A stretch of 64,000 nucleotides of DNA from NCBI RefSeq assembly GCF_034479375.1, contig NZ_CP140155.1:4254501-4318500 (forward strand), written 5' to 3'. The position numbers and the translations under genes were made by a program. The notes below the pieces were generated by a model, which saw nothing but the letters and a program-made list of their open reading frames with translations, ran no database searches and had not been told where the DNA came from. Below, one piece after another: positions 19,045 through 28,228 of the stretch; positions within the stretch are counted from its first letter, which is position 1, and each line of letters opens with the position of its first letter. Source of the DNA: Rhodopseudomonas palustris (GTDB taxonomy: Bacteria > Pseudomonadota > Alphaproteobacteria > Rhizobiales > Xanthobacteraceae).

Positions 19045-19238
19045 CCAGACCCGTTCCGGACCAGATCAAGGCGATGGCGGAGGTCGCGGGCGTGCCGGTG
19101 AGCGACGAGGTCGCGGCGCGGATCGCCAATTCGATCGGGCCGGCCTTCGATGGCTTTGCGCCGATCGCAGGCTCGTTGCCGTTCGATCTCGAACCCGCGA
19201 CCTTCCTGGTCGCGCAAAACGAGAAGGCCGCATCATGA
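19041..19238 (+). CDS. Small AtzG-like (DUF4089-type) amidase partner subunit
   Basis: 65-residue protein. It overlaps the preceding ATPase stop (ATGA) and the following amidase start by four bases, the spacing expected for coupled subunits. The sequence (MTRPVPDQIKAMAEVAGVPV, then ARIANSIGPAFDGFAPIAG) matches the pattern of the short helical AtzG/DUF4089 proteins, which bind AtzE-type amidases much as GatC binds GatA. I infer it stabilises or activates the amidase encoded next. Being so short, the assignment depends strongly on context; a search against DUF4089 would settle it. Confidence 0.7.
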   Translation: MTRPVPDQIKAMAEVAGVPVSDEVAARIANSIGPAFDGFAPIAGSLPFDLEPATFLVAQNEKAAS

Positions 19239-20650
19239 GCGCGACCGATCCGGCGTTGCTGTCGCTGACCGAAATCGCGCAGGCGATCGCTGCGAAGACA
19301 GTCTCCTCGCGCGAGGTGACGCAGGCCTGCCTCGATCGCATCGCGGCCCAGCAGCCGCGGCTCAACGCCTTCATGTCGGTCGAAGCCGACAGCGCGCTCG
19401 CCGCCGCGGATGCCGCAGACGCGGAACTGGCGCGCGGCGACAGAAGCGGCGTGCTGCACGGCGTGCCGCTGGCGCACAAGGACATGTACTACGAGACGGG
19501 ACACGTCGTGACCTGCGGCTCGAAAATTCGGCAGGACGACGTCGCGACCACGACCTCGACCGCGCTGCAGCGGCTGAAGGATGCCGGCACGGTTCGGCTG
19601 GGCTCGTTGCAGATGTCGGAATTCGCCTATGGGCCGACCGGCCACAACGCGCATTTCGGCCCGGTGCATAATCCATGGGGGCAGGGTCACATCACCGGCG
19701 GCTCGTCGTCGGGCTCGGGCGCCGCGGTGGCGGCACGGTTGACCTTTGCGGCGCTCGGCTCCGACACCGGCGGCTCGATCCGGATGCCGGCGCATTTCTG
19801 CGGCGTCACCGGGCTGAAGACCACGGTCGGCCGCGTCAGCCGCGCCGGCGCGATGCCGCTGTCGCAATCGCTCGACACCGTCGGGCCGCTGGCGCGCACC
19901 GCGCAGGATTGCGCGCTGCTGCTCGGGCTGACGGCCGGCGCCGATCCGCAAGACCTCACCTGCATCGCCGGCGAACTGCCGGACTATCTCGCGGCGACGC
20001 GCGCGCCGATGCGCGGCGCCCGGATCGGGATTCCGAAGGCGTTCTATGTCGACGACCTCGATCCGGAAGTGGCGCGCGTGCTCGACGAGACCATCGCCAC
20101 GCTCAGGGCCGAAGGCGCCAGCGTGGTGGCGGTCGATCTGCCCGACCAGCCGCAACTGACGGCGGCGTGCCAGCTCGTGCTCGCGGCGGAAGCCGCCGCG
20201 TTTCACAAGGCCTGGATGATCGAGCGGCCGCAGGACTACGGGCCGCAGGTGCTGATGCGATTGCAGAACGGCCTCGGCGTGCCGGCGATCTCCTACCTCG
20301 AGGCGATGCGCTGGCGCGGGCCGGCATTGTCGGCGCATCTCGCTGCGGTCGCCGATGTCGATGCCGTGCTGGCGCCCGTGGCGCCGGTGCCGGCGCCGAC
20401 GATCGCGGAGAGCGACGTCGGTAACAGCCTGAACGCCGAAGCGGTGATCCAGCGGCTGACGCGCTTTACCCGGCCGATCAACTATCTGGGCCTGCCGGCG
20501 CTGGCGATTCCCTGCGGCTTCAGCGCGAGCGGTCTGCCGATCGGGCTGCAACTGATCGGGCGGCCGTTCGACGAGGCGATGATCCTGCGGATCGGCGCGG
20601 CGTTCCAGCGCGCCACCGAATTCCACAACAAGGCGCCGGCGTTGTCATGA
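19235..20650 (+). CDS. Amidase-signature hydrolase (AtzE-like)
   Basis: 471-residue amidase of the amidase-signature family, hydrolysing a carboxamide to acid and ammonia. The Ser-cisSer-Lys triad is visible: K82 in PLAHKD, S157 in the GGSSSGSGAAVAA stretch and S181 in DTGGSIRMPA. The gene sits between the two ATPase genes of an importer and overlaps the small AtzG-like gene, and its own stop overlaps the last ATPase start (ATGA). This suggests that the imported compound is an amide hydrolysed in the cytoplasm by a two-subunit amidase. Whether the substrate resembles carboxybiuret is unknown; GatA-like tRNA amidotransferase activity is unlikely because the gene is not with gatB. Confidence 0.88.
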   Translation: MSATDPALLSLTEIAQAIAAKTVSSREVTQACLDRIAAQQPRLNAFMSVEADSALAAADAADAELARGDRSGVLHGVPLAHKDMYYETGHVVTCGSKIRQDDVATTTSTALQRLKDAGTVRLGSLQMSEFAYGPTGHNAHFGPVHNPWGQGHITGGSSSGSGAAVAARLTFAALGSDTGGSIRMPAHFCGVTGLKTTVGRVSRAGAMPLSQSLDTVGPLARTAQDCALLLGLTAGADPQDLTCIAGELPDYLAATRAPMRGARIGIPKAFYVDDLDPEVARVLDETIATLRAEGASVVAVDLPDQPQLTAACQLVLAAEAAAFHKAWMIERPQDYGPQVLMRLQNGLGVPAISYLEAMRWRGPALSAHLAAVADVDAVLAPVAPVPAPTIAESDVGNSLNAEAVIQRLTRFTRPINYLGLPALAIPCGFSASGLPIGLQLIGRPFDEAMILRIGAAFQRATEFHNKAPALS

Positions 20651-21624
20651 GCAATCTGGTCGAGGTCCGCGATCTCAACATCCGTTTCACCGGCGAGCGC
20701 ACGGTGCACGCGGTCAACAATCTCAGCCTCACCCTCGGCGAGGGCGAAGTGCTGGGGCTGCTCGGCGAATCCGGCTCGGGCAAGAGCGTGACGCTGCGCG
20801 CGCTGATGCGTCTGCTGCCGAAGAAGCGCACGCAGATCTCCGGCAAGGTCGAAGTGCTGGGCCGCGACGTGCTGGCGCTCGACGACGACGCGCTGTCGAA
20901 TTTTCGCGGCCAGACGGTGTCGATGATCTTCCAGGAGCCGGCGCTGGCGCTCGATCCGGTCTACACCATCGGCCACCAGATCGCCGAGACGGTGATGCGC
21001 CACGAAGGCAAGAGCCGGAAGGACGCGACCGCGCGGGCGCTGGAGATGCTCGAAGTCGTGCGCATTCCGTCGGCGAAGCGGCGGCTCGACGCCTATCCGC
21101 ACGAGATGAGCGGCGGCATGCGGCAGCGCGCGATGATCGCGCTGGCGCTCGCCTGCCGGCCGAAGATCCTCCTGGCAGATGAGCCGACCACCGCGCTCGA
21201 CGCCACCGTGCAGATCCAGATCCTGCTGCTGCTACGCGAATTGCAGCGCGAGTTCGGTATGTCGGTGATCTTCGTGACGCATGATATCGGCGTGGCGATC
21301 GAGATCTGCGACCGCGTCGCGGTGATGTATGCGGGGCAGATCATCGAGCAGGGCACGCTCGGCGAAATCGTGCGCACGCCGCAGCATCCCTATGCGCAGG
21401 GCCTGCTCGCCTCCACCGTGCACGGCGCCAAGCGCGGCGCGCGGCTGGAGACGATCCCCGGCGCGCCGCCGTCGCTCGACCGGGCGCCGACGGCCTGCTC
21501 GTTCGCGCCGCGCTGCGCCCACACCCAGCCGCGCTGCACCGAAGGTCTGCCGCCGGATGTGCAGGTGGGACCGGGCCGGACGGCGCGCTGCATTCTGGCC
21601 GAAGCGGCGCCGGCGACCGTCTAG
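20647..21624 (+). CDS. ABC transporter ATP-binding protein (DppD-like)
   Basis: 325-residue ATPase closing the second importer operon. Walker A GESGSGKS is at residues 40-47; MSGGMRQRAMIALALAC contains the signature; Walker B is [12 protein letters not shown]. The C-terminal extension has the cysteine pattern CSFAPRCAHTQPRC. It is the D-type partner for the F-type ATPase encoded at 17980. The start overlaps the amidase stop by four bases. Confidence 0.93.
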   Translation: MSNLVEVRDLNIRFTGERTVHAVNNLSLTLGEGEVLGLLGESGSGKSVTLRALMRLLPKKRTQISGKVEVLGRDVLALDDDALSNFRGQTVSMIFQEPALALDPVYTIGHQIAETVMRHEGKSRKDATARALEMLEVVRIPSAKRRLDAYPHEMSGGMRQRAMIALALACRPKILLADEPTTALDATVQIQILLLLRELQREFGMSVIFVTHDIGVAIEICDRVAVMYAGQIIEQGTLGEIVRTPQHPYAQGLLASTVHGAKRGARLETIPGAPPSLDRAPTACSFAPRCAHTQPRCTEGLPPDVQVGPGRTARCILAEAAPATV

Positions 21625-21684
21625 CGCCGGTCTGTCTCCGATGGAATCAGGACTGTCGTTCCGGGACGCTCATCACAAGTACAA

Positions 21685-21838
21685 CCTCATGGTGAGGAGG
21701 CGCGAAGCGCCGTCTCGAACCATGCGCCGCCGGTACTGAGTCGCCGCATCCTTCGAGACGCCCGGCTTCGCCGGGCTCCTCAGGATGAGGAGTCAGTGCA
21801 TCTGGCAACGGCCATGTGGCTTCAATCAATCGATGCGA
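21685..21838. repeat. Palindromic intergenic repeat cluster
   Basis: Two hairpins typical of Bradyrhizobiaceae: CCTCATGGTGAGGAGGCGCG...CGCCGTCTCGAACCATG, then CATCCTTCGAGACGCCCGGC...GCCGGGCTCCTCAGGATGAGG. The last part (21776-21833) shares most of its sequence with 12321-12378 in another repeat, down to CTTCAATCAATCGA. It fills the gap between two convergent genes and may terminate both. Confidence 0.75.
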
Positions 21839-21904
21839 TGCTCCAGTACCAACAGCCTTCGGTCGAGATGCAGAGTCTTTTGGTATCAGTCCGGCGAAAC
21901 AGAA

Positions 21905-22816
21905 TCAGGAATTCGGCGCGCCGATGCCGCGGCTGTGCTCGATCAGCTTGACCATCACCGTCAGGGCCTGATTGGTCGGGGTCGGGATGCCGAGCGCGGC
22001 GCCGCGGCGCACCACATAGCCGTTGAGGAAGTCGATCTCGCTCGGCTTGCCGCGGGCGAGATCCTGCGCGGTCGATGATTTCTGGTTCGGCATCGACGCC
22101 GGCAGCGCCAGCGCCTTCTCCAGCATGTCGTCGGGAATCGACACGCCGCCGGCGCGCGCCACCGCGGCGCATTCGGCGATCACGCTGGTCACCACATCGC
22201 GGGCGCCCGCGACCTCGAACATCCGGCCATAGGCCATGTCGGCGACCGCCGACAGCGCGTTGAAGGCGCTGTTCATCATCAGCTTCGACCACAGCGCCTG
22301 ATCGATATCGGCCGCTACCGTGGTCGGGATCTTCGCCTCCGTCAGCGTCGCGGCGAGAACGCCGCTCTGCGCCGAGGCGCCGATCAGCAATTCGCCGCGG
22401 CCGTGATGCCGGACATGGCCGGGGCCGGCCATCTCGGTGCCGACATAGACCACCGTTGCGATCACCGGATGACCGATCGCAGCGGACAATCGCTGCGCAT
22501 TGTCGACGCCGTTCTGCAGGCTGAGGATCGAGGTGTCGGGCTGCAGCTTCGGCGCCAGCGCCAGCCCCGCGGTCTCGGTGTCGGCCGACTTGACGCAGAA
22601 CAGCACCAGGTCGGGCGGATCGATCGCGGCCGGGTCGGTCGCGGCCTTCAGCGCAATGAAGCTCTCGCCGTCGCGTGTCTCGAGCCGCAGCCCGTGGGCG
22701 TCGATGGCGGCGACGTGGTCGGGGCGGCCGATCAGCGTGACGTCGTGGCCCGCCTGCGCCAGCAGCGCGCCGAAATAGCAGCCGACCGCGCCGGCGCCCA
22801 TCACCGCAACCTTCAT
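21905..22816 (-). CDS. Ketopantoate-reductase-family oxidoreductase (PanE/ApbA-like)
   Basis: 303-residue NADPH-dependent reductase of the 2-dehydropantoate 2-reductase family. The Rossmann glycine motif GAGAVGCYFG is at residues 7-16, VLFCVKSADT and SLQNGVDN are the family loops, and WSKLMMNSAFNALSAV carries the lysine/asparagine that bind the keto acid. The C-terminal part PSEIDFLNGYVVRRGAALGIPTPTN is typical. The start is set by a strong AAGGGAGGA ribosome binding site. Many genomes have several paralogues of this fold acting on other 2-oxo acids and nothing nearby points to pantothenate synthesis, so the true substrate is open. Confidence 0.85.
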   Translation of the reverse strand: MKVAVMGAGAVGCYFGALLAQAGHDVTLIGRPDHVAAIDAHGLRLETRDGESFIALKAATDPAAIDPPDLVLFCVKSADTETAGLALAPKLQPDTSILSLQNGVDNAQRLSAAIGHPVIATVVYVGTEMAGPGHVRHHGRGELLIGASAQSGVLAATLTEAKIPTTVAADIDQALWSKLMMNSAFNALSAVADMAYGRMFEVAGARDVVTSVIAECAAVARAGGVSIPDDMLEKALALPASMPNQKSSTAQDLARGKPSEIDFLNGYVVRRGAALGIPTPTNQALTVMVKLIEHSRGIGAPNS

Positions 22817-22985
22817 CCTGTCCTCCCTTGCAAGCGTCCTGCGCCAGTTCTGCAGCGCTTCGGCCGCCGCCGCAACCGGCTCGCGGGGATGGCGCAGGCG
22901 ACGATTTGCGCATTGCGAGCGCGAACCAATGCGCAACCAATGCTTCTTATAGTGGCCGCCCACCGACGCAACCGAGGATCCGCGC

Positions 22986-24029
22986 GTGCATATCGACCTC
23001 AATCCGAAGCTCGACTTTCGCGACGTTCTGATCCGGCCGAAACGCTCGGTGCTGTCGTCGCGGTTCGAAGCCAATATCAGCCGCAGCTTCCGGTTTCGTC
23101 ATTCCAGCCAGGCGTGGACCGGGTTTCCGCTGATCGCCTCCAACATGGACACGGTCGGCACCATCGAGATGGCCGAGGCGTTCCGGCCGTTCGGCGCGCT
23201 GGTCGCGCTGCATAAATTCTACGAGCCGGAGCGGCTGGCGCGCTATCTCGAGCGCCACGAGAATCCCAACGTGTTCCTCACCGTCGGCACCGGCGCCGCC
23301 GACTGGGAGCGGCTCGCCGCGGTGAAGAAGCAGACCCGGGTGCCGATGCTGAATATCGACGTCGCCAACGGCTACACCGAGAATTTCGTCCGTGCGGTGT
23401 CGAAGCTGCGCGAGGAGAATCCCGACGCGATCATCATGGCCGGCACGGTGGTGACGGCGGAGATGACCGAGGCGCTGGTGATCGCCGGCGCCGACATCGT
23501 CCGCGTCGGCATCGGCTCGGGCTCGGTGTGTACCACGCGCGATCTCACCGGCGTCGGCTATCCGCAGCTCTCGGCCGTGATCGAATGCGCCGACGCCGCG
23601 CACGGCCTCAAGGGCCACGTCTGCTCCGACGGCGGCTGCACCGTGCCGGGCGACATCGCCAAGGCCTATGGCGGCGGCGCCGATTTCGTCATGCTCGGCG
23701 GCATGCTCGCCGGCCACGCCGAATGCGGCGGCGAGCTGCAATATGTCGAGGAGGGTGGCCGGCAGGTGCCGAAGAGCATGCTGTTTTACGGCATGTCGTC
23801 CGAGACCGCGATGAACAAGTATCACGGCGGCGTCGCCGATTATCGCGCGGCGGAAGGCAAGACCGTCGCGGTGCCGTATCGCGGCGAGGTGCGGGCGACG
23901 GTCGAGACCATCGCCGGCGGGCTGCGCTCGGCGATGACCTATATGGGCGCGGAGAATCTGAAGGAGGTGCCGAAGCGGACCACCTTCATTTTGGTCAACG
24001 CCCAGCGCAACACCGTGTTCGATCGCTGA
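22986..24029 (+). CDS. guaC: GMP reductase
   Basis: Reduces GMP to IMP with NADPH, releasing ammonia, in purine interconversion. The 347-residue length equals that of the classical GuaC group. Visible features are [14 protein letters not shown] near the N-terminus, ASNMDTVGT, the active-site loop [20 protein letters not shown] with catalytic C182, and [31 protein letters not shown] for phosphate and flavin-free TIM-barrel binding. IMP dehydrogenase is excluded by the lack of CBS domains and the short length. Starts with GTG after GAGGAT. The gene appears monocistronic. Confidence 0.93.
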   Translation: MHIDLNPKLDFRDVLIRPKRSVLSSRFEANISRSFRFRHSSQAWTGFPLIASNMDTVGTIEMAEAFRPFGALVALHKFYEPERLARYLERHENPNVFLTVGTGAADWERLAAVKKQTRVPMLNIDVANGYTENFVRAVSKLREENPDAIIMAGTVVTAEMTEALVIAGADIVRVGIGSGSVCTTRDLTGVGYPQLSAVIECADAAHGLKGHVCSDGGCTVPGDIAKAYGGGADFVMLGGMLAGHAECGGELQYVEEGGRQVPKSMLFYGMSSETAMNKYHGGVADYRAAEGKTVAVPYRGEVRATVETIAGGLRSAMTYMGAENLKEVPKRTTFILVNAQRNTVFDR

Positions 24030-24176
24030 TCCCGCCGCGCGATTTGCCGCGGCTCGGAATTCGCCGCGCGCCGGTCAGGGTTGCGCTTGCCTGCGCGGCC
24101 GCAGATGGCATTGTGCGGCGGCGCGCGACGCTCGCGCGCGGGAAACGCCCGACACCAATCAACAAAGAGCCAGCTC

Positions 24177-25343
24177 ATGGACTTCGCCCTCACCGATCAG
24201 CAGCAAGCCATCCGCGATGCGGTGGCGAAAATCTGCGCCGACTTCGACGACGCCTATTGGCTGAGGAAGGACCGCGAGGGCGGCTTCCCGCACGATTTCC
24301 ACAAGGCGCTGGCCGACGCCGGCTGGCTCGGCATCTGCGTGCCCGAGCAATATGGCGGCTCCGGCCTCGGCATCACCGAAGCCGCGATCATGATGCGGGC
24401 GATCTCCGAATCCGGCGCCGGCATGTCGGGCGCCTCGGCGGTGCATATCAACGTGTTCGGACTCAATCCCGTGGTGGTGTTCGGCACCGAAGAGCAGCGC
24501 CGGCGGATGCTGCCGCCGATGGTCGAGGGCCGCGAGAAGGCGTGCTTCGCGGTCACCGAGCCGAACACCGGGCTCAACACCACCCAGCTCAAGACCCGCG
24601 CGGTGCGCCAGGGCGATCGCTACGTCGTCAACGGCCAGAAGGTCTGGATCTCCACCGCGCAGGTCGCGCACAAAATCCTGCTACTCGCGCGCACCACGCC
24701 GCTGGAAGAAGTGACCTCGCCGACCCATGGGCTCAGCCTGTTCTACACCGATCTCGATCGCAGCAAGGTCGAGATCCACGAGATCGAGAAGATGGGCCGC
24801 AAGATCGTCGACTCCAACGAATTGTTCTTCGCCGACTACGAGATCCCGGTCGAGGACCGGATCGGCGAGGAAGGAAGCGGCTTCCAGTACATTCTCGAAG
24901 GCATGAACCCGGAGCGCATCCTGATCGCGGCCGAGGCGGTCGGACTCGGCAGGCTGGCGCTGTCGCGCGCGACGGACTACGCCAGGTCGCGGATCGTGTT
25001 CAATCGCCCGATCGGCCAGAATCAGGGAATCCAGCATCCGCTGGCGAAGAACTGGGTCGAGCTGGAAGCCGCATGGCTGATGGTGATGTCGGCGGCGTGG
25101 CAATACGACAACGGGATGCCGTGCGGCGCCGCCGCCAATGCGGCGAAATATCTCGCCGGCGAGGCGGGGTTTTCGGCCTGCGAACAGGCGGTGATGACCC
25201 ATGGCGGCTTCGGCTACGCCAAGGAATATCACGTCGAGCGTTACTTGCGCGAAGTGCTGATCCCGCGGATCGCGCCGGTCAGCCCGCAGCTCGCGCTGAG
25301 CTTCATCGCCGAGAAGGTGCTCGGCCTGGCGAAGTCGTACTGA
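24177..25343 (+). CDS. Acyl-CoA dehydrogenase
   Basis: FAD-dependent acyl-CoA dehydrogenase, 388 residues, introducing an alpha-beta double bond into an acyl-CoA and passing electrons to ETF. The N-terminal helical domain begins MDFALTDQQQAIRDAVAKIC; the middle domain has CFAVTEPNTGLNTTQLKTRA; the C-terminal domain contains MNPERILIAAEAVGLG and MTHGGFGYAKEYHVERYLRE. The start is placed at the ATG directly before this conserved N-terminus, with AAAGAG upstream; a longer reading adds a non-conserved arginine-rich stretch. Chain length preference cannot be read. Confidence 0.9.
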   Translation: MDFALTDQQQAIRDAVAKICADFDDAYWLRKDREGGFPHDFHKALADAGWLGICVPEQYGGSGLGITEAAIMMRAISESGAGMSGASAVHINVFGLNPVVVFGTEEQRRRMLPPMVEGREKACFAVTEPNTGLNTTQLKTRAVRQGDRYVVNGQKVWISTAQVAHKILLLARTTPLEEVTSPTHGLSLFYTDLDRSKVEIHEIEKMGRKIVDSNELFFADYEIPVEDRIGEEGSGFQYILEGMNPERILIAAEAVGLGRLALSRATDYARSRIVFNRPIGQNQGIQHPLAKNWVELEAAWLMVMSAAWQYDNGMPCGAAANAAKYLAGEAGFSACEQAVMTHGGFGYAKEYHVERYLREVLIPRIAPVSPQLALSFIAEKVLGLAKSY

Positions 25344-25368
25344 TCGCGCCGATCGCCGAAGGCGGCGC

Positions 25369-26649
25369 TCACGCCGCCTGATCGGCCTCGTCGTCGCTGA
25401 AATCCTCGAGCATCGGCAGCGCCATGCCGTCGATCTCGCCCAGCGCCTTGCCGGCGATGCCCTGCAGGTCGCCATACATCCCGGCGGTCGCTTCCAGCAC
25501 GCCGCGGATCTGCGCCTCGCGCTTGGCCCACATCCGCATCATCGAGCGGCGTTCCTTGTCGAGATCTGACTGCATCTCGGTGAATTTCTCGACGATCGCC
25601 TCGACCCGCTGCCGGAACCGCGGCCCGGTGAGATAGTGATACACCAGCTCGGTCTTGGTCTGCTGGCCTTCGCCGGCCTGGCGCGCGGCGGCGAGCTCGA
25701 TCAGCGACTGTCGCAGCGCGATCGCGACCGGAATCGCGCAGCGCGCCTCGGCGACCCAGACGCCGTCGATGTGATCGAAGCTGTGGACGCCCTTCGGCAG
25801 CGCGTTGGAGACGATCAGCGCCAGCTCGGCCTTGGCCTTGCGCTGGTCGTCGCGCAGCTTGGTCAGCCAGCCGTCGGTCCAGTTCTTGGTGCGCTTGGAT
25901 TCCCAGAGAATAGTTCCGCAGGGCTGATTGGCGGCGTTGACCACGCGGTGCAGCACGTCGCCGCCGAACTCGCCCTTCGGCACCGGCTCGATCGAATCCT
26001 GCGGGAAGCGCGCGCGCAGCGAGGCTTCGAGCTCGAGCTCCATCACCTCGCCCTGCAATTGCTGCGAGCCCTGCTCGGATTTCAGCTTGTCGATCTGCCG
26101 CTGCATCGTCGCGATGGTTTCTTCCTTCTCGGCGACCTTGAGCCGCAGCCCCTCTTCGGCGTCCTGTTTGGCCTTGCTGCGCACGCTCTCCAGCGACGCC
26201 TGCACGCGCTTTTCGATGGTGAGGTCGAGCTCGCGCTTCTCGTCCTCGAGCAGGCGTTGCTTCTGCAGGAACGCCGCCTGCGCCCGCTGTGCTTCGGCGA
26301 GCTTGGCGTCCTTCTGCTGCATCGCCTCGGTCAGCTCGGCGAGTTGCCGCACTTTGGCGTCGAGGTCGTCGGCCGCGAGCCGCTTGGCCTTGGCGGCTTC
26401 CTCGGCGGCGATCAGGGTGCGCTCGGCCGCGACCCGCTCGGCGACCTGCTGGCCGACCGCGGCCTTCGCCTTGTCGAGATCGGCGCGCTGCGCCTCGATC
26501 GCGGCCTCGCGGCCGGCGATGTCCTTGTCCTTCTGCGCGATCAGCCGCTCGTATTTGCTCCGGGTGTCCTTGAGCAAAGGCGCCGCCAGCGATTCCGTCA
26601 GCGGGACGGAGGTAGCGCAATTCGGGCAAGTGATGGTCAGTTCGGTCAT
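25369..26649 (-). CDS. DUF2130 coiled-coil protein
   Basis: 426-residue protein of unknown function. It starts with a zinc-ribbon-like segment (CPNCATSVPL), followed by a long charged coiled coil at about residues 30-185 rich in Lys, Glu, Ala and Gln. The C-terminal half is the DUF2130 domain, with GTILWESKRTKNWTDGWLTKLRDDQ and ASVSNALP-type core VSNALPKGVHSFDHIDGVWV, a fold reminiscent of restriction-endonuclease-like nucleases. Ends with an acidic tail. Divergent from the tRNA gene and convergent with the acyl-CoA dehydrogenase gene. DUF2130 proteins are widespread and uncharacterised. Confidence 0.85.
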   Translation of the reverse strand: MTELTITCPNCATSVPLTESLAAPLLKDTRSKYERLIAQKDKDIAGREAAIEAQRADLDKAKAAVGQQVAERVAAERTLIAAEEAAKAKRLAADDLDAKVRQLAELTEAMQQKDAKLAEAQRAQAAFLQKQRLLEDEKRELDLTIEKRVQASLESVRSKAKQDAEEGLRLKVAEKEETIATMQRQIDKLKSEQGSQQLQGEVMELELEASLRARFPQDSIEPVPKGEFGGDVLHRVVNAANQPCGTILWESKRTKNWTDGWLTKLRDDQRKAKAELALIVSNALPKGVHSFDHIDGVWVAEARCAIPVAIALRQSLIELAAARQAGEGQQTKTELVYHYLTGPRFRQRVEAIVEKFTEMQSDLDKERRSMMRMWAKREAQIRGVLEATAGMYGDLQGIAGKALGEIDGMALPMLEDFSDDEADQAA

Positions 26650-26887
26650 GGCGCGCGAATCCCGTCTGCAGTCGTGTCGCCGCGAGTCTAGAGCAGGTTC
26701 ATGGATTGTTCACGGAGTTTGTGCCGGTTTTCCCGGATATGCCGGTTCCCGGCCGCGTCCCGCGGCGACGAAGTCCGGCGGGCGGCCCGACGATCGATAT
26801 TGTCGCTCGCGCGCCTTGTCTGCCGGCCGCGGCTCGCCTAGAAACACCGCCGACCAGTCGCGGGCCGCAACGCCCGCTTCGCGCCGC

Positions 26888-26977
26888 GGAGAGGTGGCAG
26901 AGTGGTCGAATGCACCGCACTCGAAATGCGGCATAGGTGCAAGCCTATCGGGGGTTCGAATCCCTCCCTCTCCGCCA
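26888..26977 (+). tRNA. tRNA-Ser (anticodon CGA)
   Basis: A 90-base tRNA including encoded CCA. The acceptor stem GGAGAGG pairs with CCTCTCC; the anticodon stem-loop is CCGCA-CTCGAAA-TGCGG giving anticodon CGA for the serine codon UCG; a long variable arm (GCATAGGTGCAAGCCTATC region) and the T-loop GGTTCGAATCC are present. The long variable arm confirms the serine class. A small hairpin at 27091-27112 (GAGAGGC/GCCTCTC) followed by a T-containing stretch may end its transcript. Genes that look accessory begin just downstream. Confidence 0.96.
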
Positions 26978-27142
26978 TTTGCTCAATTGGCGATACTTGC
27001 GAGCGGCTTTGCGCCTGAACACCGCCGATTGCCGTATGAAATCGTCACGACAGCATGCGTTGGCAGCAAGCGCCGGTCTCGGGTTCATTCGAGAGGCCGC
27101 ACGGAGCCTCTCTTGCCTTCGGCCCCTGCAGGGCTGCGGGGC

Positions 27143-28024
27143 TTACGCACAAAGCTGCGCCATTCGTATATCCCTCGCCGGCGGTGTTCCAAAAAGTCGG
27201 CCGTATTCGCGGGTGAACTGCGACACACTTTCATACCCGACTGCCCAGGCCGCGGAGTTGATACCTGCACCTTCGGCCAGCATCATCCGCCGCGCCTCGA
27301 TCAGGCGTAGCTGCTTCTGGAATTGCAGCGGCGACAGCGTGGTAATCGCGCGGAAATGCTGGTGGAAAGATGATGGGCTCATGCCTGCGACCTCGGCCAG
27401 TTCCTCGATGCGAAGGGGCTTGGCGAATTTCCGCCGAATTTCCGCGACCGCGCGTGCGATGCGCTGGGCATGGCTGTCGGTGATCCCGAGGCCTTGGATC
27501 GCCACGCCATGACGACCGCTCAGCAGCCAGTAGTGCATCTCGCGCAGCAACTGGTCGCGCAGGACCGGTAGCGCCACCGGACGTTCCAGCAGCCGCATCA
27601 AGCGCAGCGCGGCATCGGCCACATCCTCGTCCGTCTGGGCGATCCGCATCGGGCCGACATCTTCGGCGGAGGCTCCGACAATCTCGATAGACAGGTCGCG
27701 CAGAACAGCGAGGTCGAGCTCGAGGACCAGCGAATAATAAGGTTTAGCAAGGCTCGCCTGGGTAATCTGGCTAACCGTCGGCACATCCGCCGAAATCAGA
27801 AGCGATTCACCCGGACCGAAATCCAGGGTCTTTTCCCCCATCGTGACGCGCTTCTTGCCCTGCAACAGGATCGCTACCAGAGGCCGGTTGACCGCGACCT
27901 GCAAGGGGCTCGGTGCGCTCGCGCGGATGGCTGTAAGGCCCGGTATGGGCGTCGAGGCCACGCCCAGACGGTCGGCATGGACATCGGCATAGCGCCGGAC
28001 AAGATCGAGGAGAGCGTGGGGCAT
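27143..28024 (-). CDS. AraC-family transcriptional regulator
   Basis: DNA-binding regulator of about 293 residues. The N-terminal ligand-binding domain is the AraC_N type (VNRPLVAILLQGKKRVTMGE, then FGPGESLLISADVPTVSQIT) and the C-terminus holds two helix-turn-helix motifs (IEELAEVAGMSPSSFHQHFRAIT and AAWAVGYESVSQFTREYGRLFG). The gene is divergent from the SDR gene at 28229, which it most likely controls, a common AraC-SDR arrangement. I placed the start at the ATG giving MPHALLDLVRRYADVH; an upstream TTG at 28099 would add 25 residues. Confidence 0.9.
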   Translation of the reverse strand: MPHALLDLVRRYADVHADRLGVASTPIPGLTAIRASAPSPLQVAVNRPLVAILLQGKKRVTMGEKTLDFGPGESLLISADVPTVSQITQASLAKPYYSLVLELDLAVLRDLSIEIVGASAEDVGPMRIAQTDEDVADAALRLMRLLERPVALPVLRDQLLREMHYWLLSGRHGVAIQGLGITDSHAQRIARAVAEIRRKFAKPLRIEELAEVAGMSPSSFHQHFRAITTLSPLQFQKQLRLIEARRMMLAEGAGINSAAWAVGYESVSQFTREYGRLFGTPPARDIRMAQLCA

Positions 28025-28228
28025 GCGGTGGCGATGCCTTTCGGCCTTTGAGACAAGAGAGGATATCAAATCAGGCAAAAGTTCTGCTGAATATGTCAAT
28101 TATGCCAGCGACTTGCTGCGATGTCTCGGAATCTCTCGGAGAAACAGGCAAAGCGTTGCGAGGAATAGGCAACACGCATCACGGCTCCTGCGCGATGTTC
28201 CTTCATCACTCATACGAAAGGAACAGAC

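Noticed and set aside
19235..20650. GatA subunit of aspartyl/glutamyl-tRNA amidotransferase
   Set aside because: The gene is in an importer operon without gatB, and its small partner resembles AtzG more than GatC.
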